Source of the DNA: Afipia sp. GAS231
GTDB taxonomy: Bacteria; Pseudomonadota; Alphaproteobacteria; Rhizobiales; Xanthobacteraceae
Direction: 5' to 3'
Length of the DNA: 64,000 nucleotides
NCBI RefSeq assembly: GCF_900103365.1
Contig: NZ_LT629703.1
Span: 5,938,501 to 6,002,500 of the forward strand
Part shown: positions 18,108-25,782 of the stretch, one piece after another
Layout of the letters: every line of letters begins with the position of its first letter
Position numbering within the stretch: position 1 is the stretch's first letter
The notes under the pieces: model-generated
Told to the model about the DNA's origin: nothing
What the model saw: the letters and a program-made list of their open reading frames with translations, nothing else
Databases searched by the model: none
Made by a program: the position numbers and the translations under genes

Positions 18108-19216
18108 GAAGTGGCTCCGATCACTCCCTCGACCAGATAATCCATCTTCTCGAGTTCAGGATCCTTTTGGCCGCGATCGGTGCCGGCCGCGATCACGGTC
18201 TTGCCCTTGTTGTCCATGATCGGACCCTTGAAGATGGTGTAACCGTCGGCGGACAGGAACTTGGCCTTGATGTCGTCGGCGTGCTTGCGCGCTTCGGCCG
18301 AGACTGCTTCGCCGTAGGGCGAACACTTGACGATCTCTTCCTTGAGGCCGCCGCGATAGAAGTTCGGGATGGTCTCGCCGGCCGCGATCATCTTGACGAA
18401 TTTCGGGTACAGCGCTTCCCAGTTCCATTCGGCGCCGGTGAGGTAGGCCTTCGGCGCCAGCGGCGACTGGTTGACGTGATAGCCGCAGACCATGGCGCCG
18501 CGGCGCGCCGCGTTCTCGACCATGGTCTTGGGACCGTCGACGTGACAGGTCAGGACGTCGACGCCCTGATCGATCAGGCTGTTGGTGGCTTCGGCTTCCT
18601 TGACCGGCATCGACCAGTCGCCGGTGAAGATCACCTGGCAGGTCGCCTTCGGGTTGGCGAGTTTGGCGCCGAGCGTGAACGCATTGATGTTGCGCAGCAC
18701 CTGCGGGATCGGTTTCGCCGCGACGAAACCGAGCTTGCCGGTCTTGGAGGAGTAGCCGGCAACGATCCCGGAAATATACTGGGCCTCGTCGATATAACCG
18801 AAATAGCTGCCGGCATTCTTGGGATCCTTGTCGGCCCAGAGGCCGCCGCAATGCTCGAAGCGAAGTTTTGGAAACTTGTTCGCCATCTTGATCATGTGCG
18901 GGTTGTAGTAACCGAACGAGGTCGGGAACAGCAGCGAGGCGCCGTCGAGATTGATCATGGACTCGATGGTCTTCTCGACTGCGTCGGTCTCGGGGACCTT
19001 TTCTTCCTCGACCACTTTCAGGCCGGGCATCTTCTTCAGCGCCGCAGCCCCCGCGGCATGGGCCTGGTTGTAGCCGTAGTCGTCGCGCGACCCGACATAG
19101 ATGAAGCCGATGGTGGTATCGGCGGCAAAAGCCCGGCCGGCACCAAGGGTGCCGCCGAGCGCTAACGCTGCGCCGCCCTGCAACAGATGCCGTCGAGAAA
19201 TCCTGCTGAAATCCAT
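18104..19216 (-). CDS. BMP-family ABC transporter substrate-binding protein with Tat signal
   Basis: This 370-residue binding protein opens with a twin-arginine export signal (FSRISRRHLLQGGAALALGG, cleavage near AFA-AD). That differs from the Sec signal of the first importer's binding protein. After it, IGFIYVGSRDDYGYNQAHAAG is the BMP family motif. ATG 19216 is preceded by AGGGAG at good spacing; longer in-frame readings lack ribosome sites. It is the first gene of a six-gene operon: binding protein, permease, permease, hydrolase, ATPase, deaminase. The likely ligand is a purine base, nucleoside or ureide. The promoter lies in the 441-bp gap shared with the divergent M20 hydrolase. Confidence 0.9.
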   Translation of the reverse strand: MDFSRISRRHLLQGGAALALGGTLGAGRAFAADTTIGFIYVGSRDDYGYNQAHAAGAAALKKMPGLKVVEEEKVPETDAVEKTIESMINLDGASLLFPTSFGYYNPHMIKMANKFPKLRFEHCGGLWADKDPKNAGSYFGYIDEAQYISGIVAGYSSKTGKLGFVAAKPIPQVLRNINAFTLGAKLANPKATCQVIFTGDWSMPVKEAEATNSLIDQGVDVLTCHVDGPKTMVENAARRGAMVCGYHVNQSPLAPKAYLTGAEWNWEALYPKFVKMIAAGETIPNFYRGGLKEEIVKCSPYGEAVSAEARKHADDIKAKFLSADGYTIFKGPIMDNKGKTVIAAGTDRGQKDPELEKMDYLVEGVIGATS

Positions 19217-19657
19217 ATGCCTGCTCCCTCTGGCGGACGAGCCGCCCCCATATTTCGCAGCCGCGCCGAACGGCGGAGCTTGGAGCGCATGTCGCAATCT
19301 TCGTGCCAGAGCACGTCTGGTGAGCATATTTCTGTAAGCTATTAAAATTACTGGATTAAATCTGAGGTCTGTCGCTCGTTCAAACTTTGAGCAGGAGCCG
19401 ATATGAGTATTTTTTGGGCGCCATTTATTGATTGTATGCAAGGCCGTTAAGCAGTTCTTAACCCGCAGGGCGCCTTCCGGGGGCCGGCTTGTGCACGGAT
19501 TCCGCCTGATAGCGGCTGGTCACGCCGGTCGGGGCTGCTACCTGTAAAAAGGTCGGCGGTACCAGCGGTTTGCGTTTCATCTACTGGCATTGAACTTGTA
19601 TCGAACATAGCGTTTTCGAGCGAATAGGTGCGGAAAGCGCCGCGACACTGGGACAAC
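19217..19657. promoter_or_regulatory. Divergent promoter region of importer operon and M20 hydrolase
   Basis: This 441-bp AT-richer gap contains the interrupted palindrome GTTAAG-CAGTT-CTTAAC at 19446-19462 and a TTAAAATTACTGGATTAAAT stretch near 19340-19360. No gene is seen. The palindrome is a candidate operator for coordinate control of the two divergent units. Confidence 0.4.
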
Positions 19658-20941
19658 ATGAGCAATACAAAAGTGGCGAGCGGCGGCGCGAGGCAATTCC
19701 TGCTCGGCGATGAAATCGTCGGCCGGATCAACCAGCTCGGGATGATCTCGGAAACGCCGGAGCACCTGGCGCGGGTGTTCCTTTCGCCCGAACACCGCGT
19801 CGCCGCCGACCTGATCCTGTCCTGGATGGTTGAGGCCGGCATGACCGCGCGGCTCGATGCCATCGGCAATGTCTGCGGCCGCTACGAGGGTGAGCGTCCC
19901 GGCCTGCCGTGCCTGATGCTGGGCTCGCACTATGATACGGTGCGCGACGCCGGCAAATGGGACGGGCCGCTCGGCGTCATCACCGCGATCTCCTGTGTCG
20001 CCGACCTCAACAGGCGCGGCAAGCGGTTGCCGTTCGCGATCGAGATCGCAGGTTTCGCCGACGAGGAAGGCGTGCGCTTTGCCTCGACCTTGCTCGGCAG
20101 CCGCGCCGTGGCGGGAACGTTCGTGGAGAGCGTGCTCGGGGCCAAGGACCGCGCCGGCATCACCATGCGCGAGGCGATGATCGCGTTCGGGTTGGACCCC
20201 GATCACATCGGTGCGGCCGCGCGCGCGCGGGGCGAGTTGCTGGCCTACGTCGAATTGCACATCGAGCAGGGGCCGGTGCTGGAAGCGAAGAATCTGCCGG
20301 TCGGCGTCGTCACCGCGATCGCGGGTGCGACGCGGCTGGCCGCCAGTCTCACCGGCATGGCCGGCCATGCCGGCACCGTGCCGATGGCGCTGCGCCGTGA
20401 CGCGCTGACGGGCGCCGCCGAATGCATCGTCGCGATCGAGGAGCTGTGCCGCACCGATCCGGACGGCCTGGTCGGCACCGTCGGCTACATCAATGCGATG
20501 CCGGGCGCGACCAATGTCATTCCCGGCAAAGTGTCGTTCACGATGGACATCCGTGCGCCGACCGATACGCATCGCCGCGAGGCGGTTGCCGATATCGTTC
20601 GCCGCATCGAGAGCATCGCCAAAACCCGCGGACTTGCGCTGCAGGTCGATGTCACCCATGAAAACCGCACCGTGCCCTGCGCGCCGTGGCTGAAGGCGCA
20701 GGTCGCCGAAGCCGTCGCCGCTGAGGGTTTTTCCGTGTTCGAACTGCCGAGCGGGGCAGGGCATGACGGCATGGCGATGATCGACATATCCGATGTCGCG
20801 ATGCTGTTCGTCCGCTGCCGCGGCGGCATCAGCCACCATCCCGACGAGCATGTCGAACTCGCCGACGCCGATGCCGGCGCGCGGGTGTTGCTGCGGTTGA
20901 TCGAGAACTTCAGGCCGAGGGAAGTGGACGCAGGAGGGTAG
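19658..20941 (+). CDS. M20-family Zn-dependent hydrolase, allantoate amidohydrolase-like
   Basis: This 427-residue metallohydrolase of the AllC/HyuC/beta-ureidopropionase group has its metal-binding residues visible in GSHYDTVRDAGKWDG, DEEGVRF, HIEQGPVLE and HHPDEH. ATG 19658 follows CTGGGA; a GTG 30 bp upstream is less likely. It would hydrolyse an N-carbamoyl group, for example allantoate to ureidoglycine with release of CO2 and ammonia. It is divergent from the second BMP importer operon, placing it naturally in purine-ring degradation after urate and allantoin. N-carbamoyl-amino acid hydrolase is the alternative function, since these subfamilies are hard to separate by eye. Confidence 0.82.
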   Translation: MSNTKVASGGARQFLLGDEIVGRINQLGMISETPEHLARVFLSPEHRVAADLILSWMVEAGMTARLDAIGNVCGRYEGERPGLPCLMLGSHYDTVRDAGKWDGPLGVITAISCVADLNRRGKRLPFAIEIAGFADEEGVRFASTLLGSRAVAGTFVESVLGAKDRAGITMREAMIAFGLDPDHIGAAARARGELLAYVELHIEQGPVLEAKNLPVGVVTAIAGATRLAASLTGMAGHAGTVPMALRRDALTGAAECIVAIEELCRTDPDGLVGTVGYINAMPGATNVIPGKVSFTMDIRAPTDTHRREAVADIVRRIESIAKTRGLALQVDVTHENRTVPCAPWLKAQVAEAVAAEGFSVFELPSGAGHDGMAMIDISDVAMLFVRCRGGISHHPDEHVELADADAGARVLLRLIENFRPREVDAGG

Positions 20942-21425
20942 TCAGTGGCGCCAATAACGAAGCCTGCAATCCGGATTAGTTGAGGCGCGGGGGGATTCTA
21001 AAACTTCCACGCGTTTATAATTCGTGACTTGTAATTGCCGCTGGTCGGATCATCGTGCCCCGCTCCAGATCAGGTTGACCGAACGTAAGGCCTGCTGGCG
21101 GATCAGGTTTAGCAACTCCGTGCTACGTTGCTCGCGGCGACGGCACACAACGGTTCGAGCCCAGCTGACACGGTTCTAAAGGTATCGTCAGCCCGACCTT
21201 GATATTTTTCCGCGACACGTCAGCGCCGCTGCTCGAATCCGCTTGCCGCCGGTGCGGACAACCTCGATCGGCTACCGATCGAAATTCCAGCCCAGCCGCA
21301 GCGATTGCAGCTGTCGGTGTTGTTTGCGAAGTACATTCATTTCCCGGGTCTTGCGGCTCTCAGGTCTTTGCCGCCTCGCGACGCCGCAATGTCGGCCTGT
21401 CTCTCGAGTTTCGGGAGGGGGAAAC
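20942..21425. other. 484-bp gap without a recognised gene
   Basis: I see no credible coding frame in this stretch. A short direct repeat GATCAGGTT occurs at about 21067 and 21101. A promoter for the small secreted protein downstream is expected but not assignable. Confidence 0.35.
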
Positions 21426-21854
21426 ATGCTGAAGCGATCACTTATTGTCTTTTTGGCGGCTGCCGCGAGCTTCGTCGTCGCATCGGCTGTCTGGTCTGTT
21501 TTGAATGCGGATCTGCATTTGAACAATGCGTATGCCACGGCGCCGTCAACCGCCGCGCCATCCACGGCCGCAGGTTCCGAGAGTTTCAAGACGGTCCACG
21601 CCCCCAATCAAAGGACGACCAGGATACTTGCGATGGATCGGGCGAAGCATCTCGCTTTCTGGACCCTGGTTCTGAAAGCTAAAAAGCTGGCTTGTGATGC
21701 TGTTGTTCGGACCACGTATCATGGCGGCGCTGAATCCGGGGTCGATAACTGGAGCATCGGCTGTCGGGACGGTTCCCAATATTCGGTCAATATTGAGCCG
21801 AACGCGCAGGGCGCAGTCTGCACTGGAAACGCATTCGCCCGAAGTGCGGAATAG
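21426..21854 (+). CDS. Small secreted protein of unknown function
   Basis: This 142-residue protein starts at ATG 21426 behind GGGAGGGGG. An N-terminal hydrophobic segment (about residues 5-24) forms a signal peptide or anchor. A Ser/Thr/Ala/Pro-rich linker (about 38-52) is followed by a compact domain with three Cys (in KLACDAV, IGCRDG and GAVCTG) that could form disulfides. No family is recognised. A longer in-frame reading upstream lacks a ribosome site. The neighbours are small hypotheticals, so context gives no function. Confidence 0.65.
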   Translation: MLKRSLIVFLAAAASFVVASAVWSVLNADLHLNNAYATAPSTAAPSTAAGSESFKTVHAPNQRTTRILAMDRAKHLAFWTLVLKAKKLACDAVVRTTYHGGAESGVDNWSIGCRDGSQYSVNIEPNAQGAVCTGNAFARSAE

Positions 21855-21885
21855 CTGGTCAATGAGGAGGGTGTTCCCTCGCGCT

Positions 21886-22071
21886 TCACCCCGCGGATCG
21901 CCGGGACTGGTCTGGACCAGGCGTTCGTTCCGTATGGCAGCCGCTGCGACCAGTCTTCACGCAGACGATGCGGCAGGCGTCATCCATCGCGCAGTCGGCG
22001 AAGAACCAGACGAAATACGACAACAGGACAGCGAACGCGATCCACAGTGTTGCCTTGGTTGATCGATCCAT
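21886..22071 (-). CDS. Putative small Cys-rich membrane protein
   Basis: A possible 61-residue protein has one hydrophobic helix (about residues 9-25, LWIAFAVLLSYFVWFFA). Closely spaced cysteines follow in DCAMDDACRIVCVKTGRSGC. I recall short Bradyrhizobium proteins with this helix-then-CAMD pattern. The ribosome site is weak (CGGTG). It lies opposite and between two small plus-strand genes. It could be a small regulatory membrane peptide; the evidence is composition only. Confidence 0.4.
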   Translation of the reverse strand: MDRSTKATLWIAFAVLLSYFVWFFADCAMDDACRIVCVKTGRSGCHTERTPGPDQSRRSAG

Positions 22072-22228
22072 GTGCGCACCGAATGCCAGTCTGTCTGCGC
22101 GATAGTAGCGCAGACAGATCACCAACGCGCCGTCGCGTGTCCCTTTTCCCGACGTAAATTTGCCGCCGACTCGATCGACCTTATCCGCTGAACGGGTCGC
22201 CGACGCGCGTCCAGATCGGGGATTGGCC

Positions 22229-22471
22229 ATGAGTATCGGACATCCGCCGCACAACCGGCAGGATCAACGCGACAAATTTCTCGCAGCCCTGTCGCCTCTG
22301 CTCGAAGAGGCCGGGACATTTGAATCGCAGCAGGCTGAAGCCAATGATTTGCTGCAGCTGCTTGAGGAGAATGCCCGGCTTCGAAAGCTCGCCGTCAAGC
22401 TATCGAACCTGCTCGGAGACCTTCCCGAGAGAGCCGCGGGCGAGACGGAGTCGTCGCGCGGCTCTTCGTGA
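22229..22471 (+). CDS. Small coiled-coil hypothetical protein
   Basis: This 80-residue soluble protein starts at ATG 22229 with GGGG eight bases upstream. The central region (about residues 25-65) is strongly helical with heptad-like leucines (EANDLLQLLEENARLRKLAVKLSNLLGDL), so a parallel coiled coil is likely. No enzyme motif is present. Similar short proteins occur in related genomes as far as I remember, with unknown role. It stands alone between the small Cys-rich gene and the 458-residue protein. Confidence 0.55.
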   Translation: MSIGHPPHNRQDQRDKFLAALSPLLEEAGTFESQQAEANDLLQLLEENARLRKLAVKLSNLLGDLPERAAGETESSRGSS

Positions 22472-22635
22472 TCGTCGATCAATCGAAGCTGACACGATCG
22501 TCCCAGCGTGGTCCGCTTCGGGCAATATGACAGTTCGGTGACATTCGTCGCGCTCGGGCGCAGAGACGAATCAATGGCGTTTGCAGTACGAACGGGGTAA
22601 CACCCGACGCACCGGACAAGCGTTCATTCAGGCCC

Positions 22636-24012
22636 ATGAATAGCCAGACTCATAGTCAGATTACATTTCGCTCGCATCGCGAAGCCAGATTTTACCAGGG
22701 CCTGCTCGCATCCGTTGTCGCCAACGGTATTCAGGCGGTCAATTTTCTCGGCGACCGGTTCCTGCGAAAATATCACCTCGCAGCCGCGATCGACGAGCTG
22801 TACCGGCACTCGATGAACGCGGCGTTTTCCGAGACCGAAGCGTTTCTGGTCACCGGCGCGCCGCACGCTTCCGCCTACTATCCGCGCGACTTTGCCTGGT
22901 TCTATCCCGACGTGCTCGATCCGGAGACCGTGATGGATTCCGCGGACGCGGTTCGCCGGGTTCGTCTCTTGGAAAAAAGTGTGCGGCTGATGCTGGAGGC
23001 GGTTCGCGCCGGCGTCGTCACCACCACGATCGTTCCCGCCGGACGCAACCGCTACATCGGCATCAATTATTTCTCGTTGCCCTCGGATACGCTGCTCGGC
23101 ATCCTTGCGGGCCTCGAGCAATTGCTGACTGCCGAGCAAAGATCGTCTTCCTATGTAGCGATGTCACAAGGTGCGCATGCCGGCCGCTTGTTGCTGGCGG
23201 AGTATCGCAACGACCTGAAGCGGGCGCTGCTCGAGCTCGCCGGATCGCTGCAGCCGTTCGATGACAACGGTCTCACGGCCCTGCTGTGCGACGCGACAGC
23301 GCCGCGATCTGCCGCCACCGATACCCGCGCCGAACGTCGGCGCTTCGTCACCAATGCCAGCGTCTACGCGACATTTTTGCGCGGCATCAAGCTCGGCGTG
23401 ATCGAGCGGAGCGAACTGGAGCGGCGGCTCGGCCGCGAGCTCCAGCGTTACAAGAGCGAGTTGCTGCAGTTGTTCGGCAAGCATGGCTATATCAGCCATT
23501 CCCTGGATTCCCGTCAGCAGCCGCCGGTGTTTTCCATCGCGCTCGATTTCGTCAATGTGCATCGGGGATTTTGGGATCTGAACGACGCCGGCGAGCGCGC
23601 GCTGTTCGCGACCACGACAGATATGGTTCTCGCCGAGCCGCGGTTTCGAATCCCGGATACGTCTCACTTCCTGGTGTCGGTGGATAATCCGCTGAACAAG
23701 CTCATTCACAAGATCGCGGCGCCGGCCTATCAGGGCCGTTCGTCCTGGCCGACCTTCAACGTCGAATTCGCCGACCGCATGCTGGACTACGACGAGTGTT
23801 CCGGCACCGATACCTATCGTGCTCACGCGCGCGACATCTTGCGCGACATCCGCACCGCGACCGAAACCCACGGCGGCTATCAGGAACTGCTGTCGGAACG
23901 GGGCCAGAAGTATCAGACCTGGGCCTATCAAAGCGCGGTCGCGCATTCATGGTTTCCGCGCTTCCTGTCGGTGTGGAAGCGCGCGTTCGGAACGTCGCTG
24001 TTGAATGCGTAG
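22636..24012 (+). CDS. Conserved hypothetical protein, possibly six-hairpin (alpha/alpha) glycosidase-like
   Basis: This 458-residue cytoplasmic protein lacks a signal peptide. It shows regularly alternating helices and aromatic loops such as ASAYYPRDFAWFYPDVLD (about residues 79-96) and THGGYQELLSERGQKYQTWAYQSAVAHSWFPRF near the C-terminus. These resemble the (alpha/alpha)6 toroids of GH15/amylo-alpha-1,6-glucosidase-like enzymes, where Asp/Glu in such loops act as catalysts. This is pattern resemblance only. The final 45 bp of the gene are duplicated downstream on the far side of a palindromic element. It is monocistronic, with no sugar genes nearby. Confidence 0.6.
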   Translation: MNSQTHSQITFRSHREARFYQGLLASVVANGIQAVNFLGDRFLRKYHLAAAIDELYRHSMNAAFSETEAFLVTGAPHASAYYPRDFAWFYPDVLDPETVMDSADAVRRVRLLEKSVRLMLEAVRAGVVTTTIVPAGRNRYIGINYFSLPSDTLLGILAGLEQLLTAEQRSSSYVAMSQGAHAGRLLLAEYRNDLKRALLELAGSLQPFDDNGLTALLCDATAPRSAATDTRAERRRFVTNASVYATFLRGIKLGVIERSELERRLGRELQRYKSELLQLFGKHGYISHSLDSRQQPPVFSIALDFVNVHRGFWDLNDAGERALFATTTDMVLAEPRFRIPDTSHFLVSVDNPLNKLIHKIAAPAYQGRSSWPTFNVEFADRMLDYDECSGTDTYRAHARDILRDIRTATETHGGYQELLSERGQKYQTWAYQSAVAHSWFPRFLSVWKRAFGTSLLNA

Positions 24013-24170
24013 GATGGCTTGAGATCCGTAGGGTGGGCAAAGGCGCACTTGCGCCGTGCCCACCATCTATCCGCGCTTTGTAATCTCGAATGGTGGGCAC
24101 GCTTACGCTTTGCCCACCCTACGGACTGTTGGTGCGGAAGCGGGCATTCGGAACGTCGCTATTGAATGGG
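23965..24170. repeat. 45-bp direct repeats flanking a palindromic element
   Basis: Bases 23965-24009 (end of the 458-residue gene) recur at 24126-24170 with 39 of 45 identical by my alignment. Between them lies the 24026-24124 palindrome. This looks like an insertion that duplicated the gene's 3' end, since diverged. Confidence 0.75.
24026..24124. repeat. Dispersed palindrome, CCGTAGGGTGGGCAAAG type, copy 1
   Basis: The ends CCGTAGGGTGGGCAAAG and CTTTGCCCACCCTACGG are exact inverted copies, with inner inverted segments GTGCCCACCAT and ATGGTGGGCAC. A related copy is at 58081-58172. The rest of the gap to 24404 holds no recognised gene. Confidence 0.88.
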
Positions 24171-24404
24171 AGCTAGCAGCCCGTTGAAGCCGTTCCCGGA
24201 TCGCTTCACGCGACAAGCGGAAGTGAGGGTCTTCACGCCGTCATTCCAGCTCGGCATTGCTTGCCGCAGCTTGCGAAACTAACTTCCGTGTCAGAATCTG
24301 TCACATTATTCAGTTGAAATCATTGGATCATTTGCCTCTCTTGGTCGTCTTGTTCTTGCGACTTTATTCGTCGCTGCAATTCAACCACGGAGGAGGAAAT
24401 CGGG

Positions 24405-24872
24405 ATGACCAACAAAGTCCTTAGTTGCCTCATCGCAGGCGCATTGAGTGCGACACTTGCTCTCGCACCGCCGGCATTCGCGCGCGGCGGCGGCGGCGGC
24501 GGCGGCGGAATGCATGGCGGCGGCGGCGGTGGCGGAATGCATGGCGGCGGTATGGGAGGCGGAATGCACGGCGGCGGCTGGGGAGGCGGAATGCATGGCG
24601 GCGGCTGGGGCGGAGGTCCGCACTTCGGAGCCATGTCCGGCGGTATGCGATTCAGCGGACCCCGTTTCGCCTCGGCGCGCTTTGCGCACGCGGCCTTCAC
24701 GCCGCGGTTCGCGTTCCGGGACCATCGCTTCTTCCGCCATCACCGGTTCAATCGCTTTGCGTTCGTCGGTGGGCCCTTTGCCTATGCCGCCTATGACAGC
24801 TGCTTGCGCAGGGTTTGGACGCCATATGGCGTGCGATGGATCAATGTCTGCGGCGACTACGGCTATTACTGA
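24405..24872 (+). CDS. Secreted Gly-rich protein with GGGMHGGG repeats
   Basis: This 155-residue exported protein starts at ATG 24405 behind GGAGGAGG. A clear signal peptide (about 1-27, cleaved near AFA-RG) is followed by residues 28-78 composed of GGGMHGGG and GGWGGGMHGGG units. A His/Phe/Arg-rich stretch (FRDHRFFRHHRFNRF) comes next, and a Cys-containing end CLRRVWTPYGVRWINVCGDYG. I recall that end from many Rhizobiales secreted proteins. The Met/His repeats could bind Cu or Ni; a structural or surface role is equally possible. It lies 217 bp upstream of a two-component system on the same strand. Confidence 0.75.
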   Translation: MTNKVLSCLIAGALSATLALAPPAFARGGGGGGGGMHGGGGGGGMHGGGMGGGMHGGGWGGGMHGGGWGGGPHFGAMSGGMRFSGPRFASARFAHAAFTPRFAFRDHRFFRHHRFNRFAFVGGPFAYAAYDSCLRRVWTPYGVRWINVCGDYGYY

Positions 24873-25089
24873 GGCTGCAGATACATATGCGATCGATGCG
24901 GCATGTTCCGGCCGATCTGGCCGGGCGCTGAAGCGTTACCCGGCGCGTCGGTGGTGGGCCCCGACGCGTCGGCGCGGCTCGCGGGAAAACGACCCATATG
25001 CAAGCTTTTTTGATCACAATTGCGTTGATTTCGCGCGCATGGGCAGAAGCCAGTTAGACTGCTGACCAGCCGTTCGGAGACTAGAGGCC

Positions 25090-25782
25090 ATGACGGGAGG
25101 CCATCGCCGCATTCTGGTCGTCGAGGACGACCCGGAAACTGCCGGCCAGCTCGTGGATTCGTTCACGACGAATGGTTACCAGGTGGACCTGGCGACCAAC
25201 GGCAAGGAGGCGTTGAACCGCGGCGCCACCGGCGACTATGCAATCATTACGATCGACCGCATGCTTCCGGACATCGACGGCATCGCGGTCATGCGTCAAT
25301 TGCGCGACGACGGCATCGGCGCTCCCGTCCTGATCATCAGTGCACTGGGGGAGGTCGACGATCGCGTACGCGGCCTACGCGCTGGCGGCGACGATTATCT
25401 GGTTAAACCGTTTTCCTTTGTCGAATTGCTGGCACGTGTCGAGGCGCTGGGACGACGCAGCGACACCCTTGCCAAGGAGACGATGCTGCGTGTCGGCGAC
25501 CTCGCGATCGATTTGGTATCGCGGACCGTGAGCCGCCGCGGCAAAGAAATTGTCCTGCTGCACCGGGAATTCCAGCTTCTTGAGTACCTGGTGCGCAACG
25601 AAGGCCGCGCCGTATCCCGGACAATGCTGCTGCAACACGTCTGGGATCTTCATTTCGATCCTTCGACGAACATCATCGACGTCTATGTCGGGCGTGTGCG
25701 CCGTAAGGTCGATGGCCAGCAGGCCTATCCGCTGATTCATACGGTTCGCGGCATCGGGTATTGTCTCCGTGCTCCTGGCTAA
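25090..25782 (+). CDS. OmpR/PhoB-family response regulator
   Basis: This 230-residue DNA-binding regulator has a receiver domain at residues 6-117 with the acidic pocket Glu12/Asp13/Asp14, phosphoacceptor Asp56 (TIDRMLPDIDG), Ser84 and Lys106. The winged-helix output domain (about 132-228) ends with DVYVGRVRRKV and HTVRGIGYCL, as is standard for the OmpR class. Its 3' end overlaps the kinase gene by 14 bp, so the pair is co-translated. The regulon is unknown. The secreted Gly-rich protein upstream is a candidate target only by proximity. Confidence 0.93.
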   Translation: MTGGHRRILVVEDDPETAGQLVDSFTTNGYQVDLATNGKEALNRGATGDYAIITIDRMLPDIDGIAVMRQLRDDGIGAPVLIISALGEVDDRVRGLRAGGDDYLVKPFSFVELLARVEALGRRSDTLAKETMLRVGDLAIDLVSRTVSRRGKEIVLLHREFQLLEYLVRNEGRAVSRTMLLQHVWDLHFDPSTNIIDVYVGRVRRKVDGQQAYPLIHTVRGIGYCLRAPG

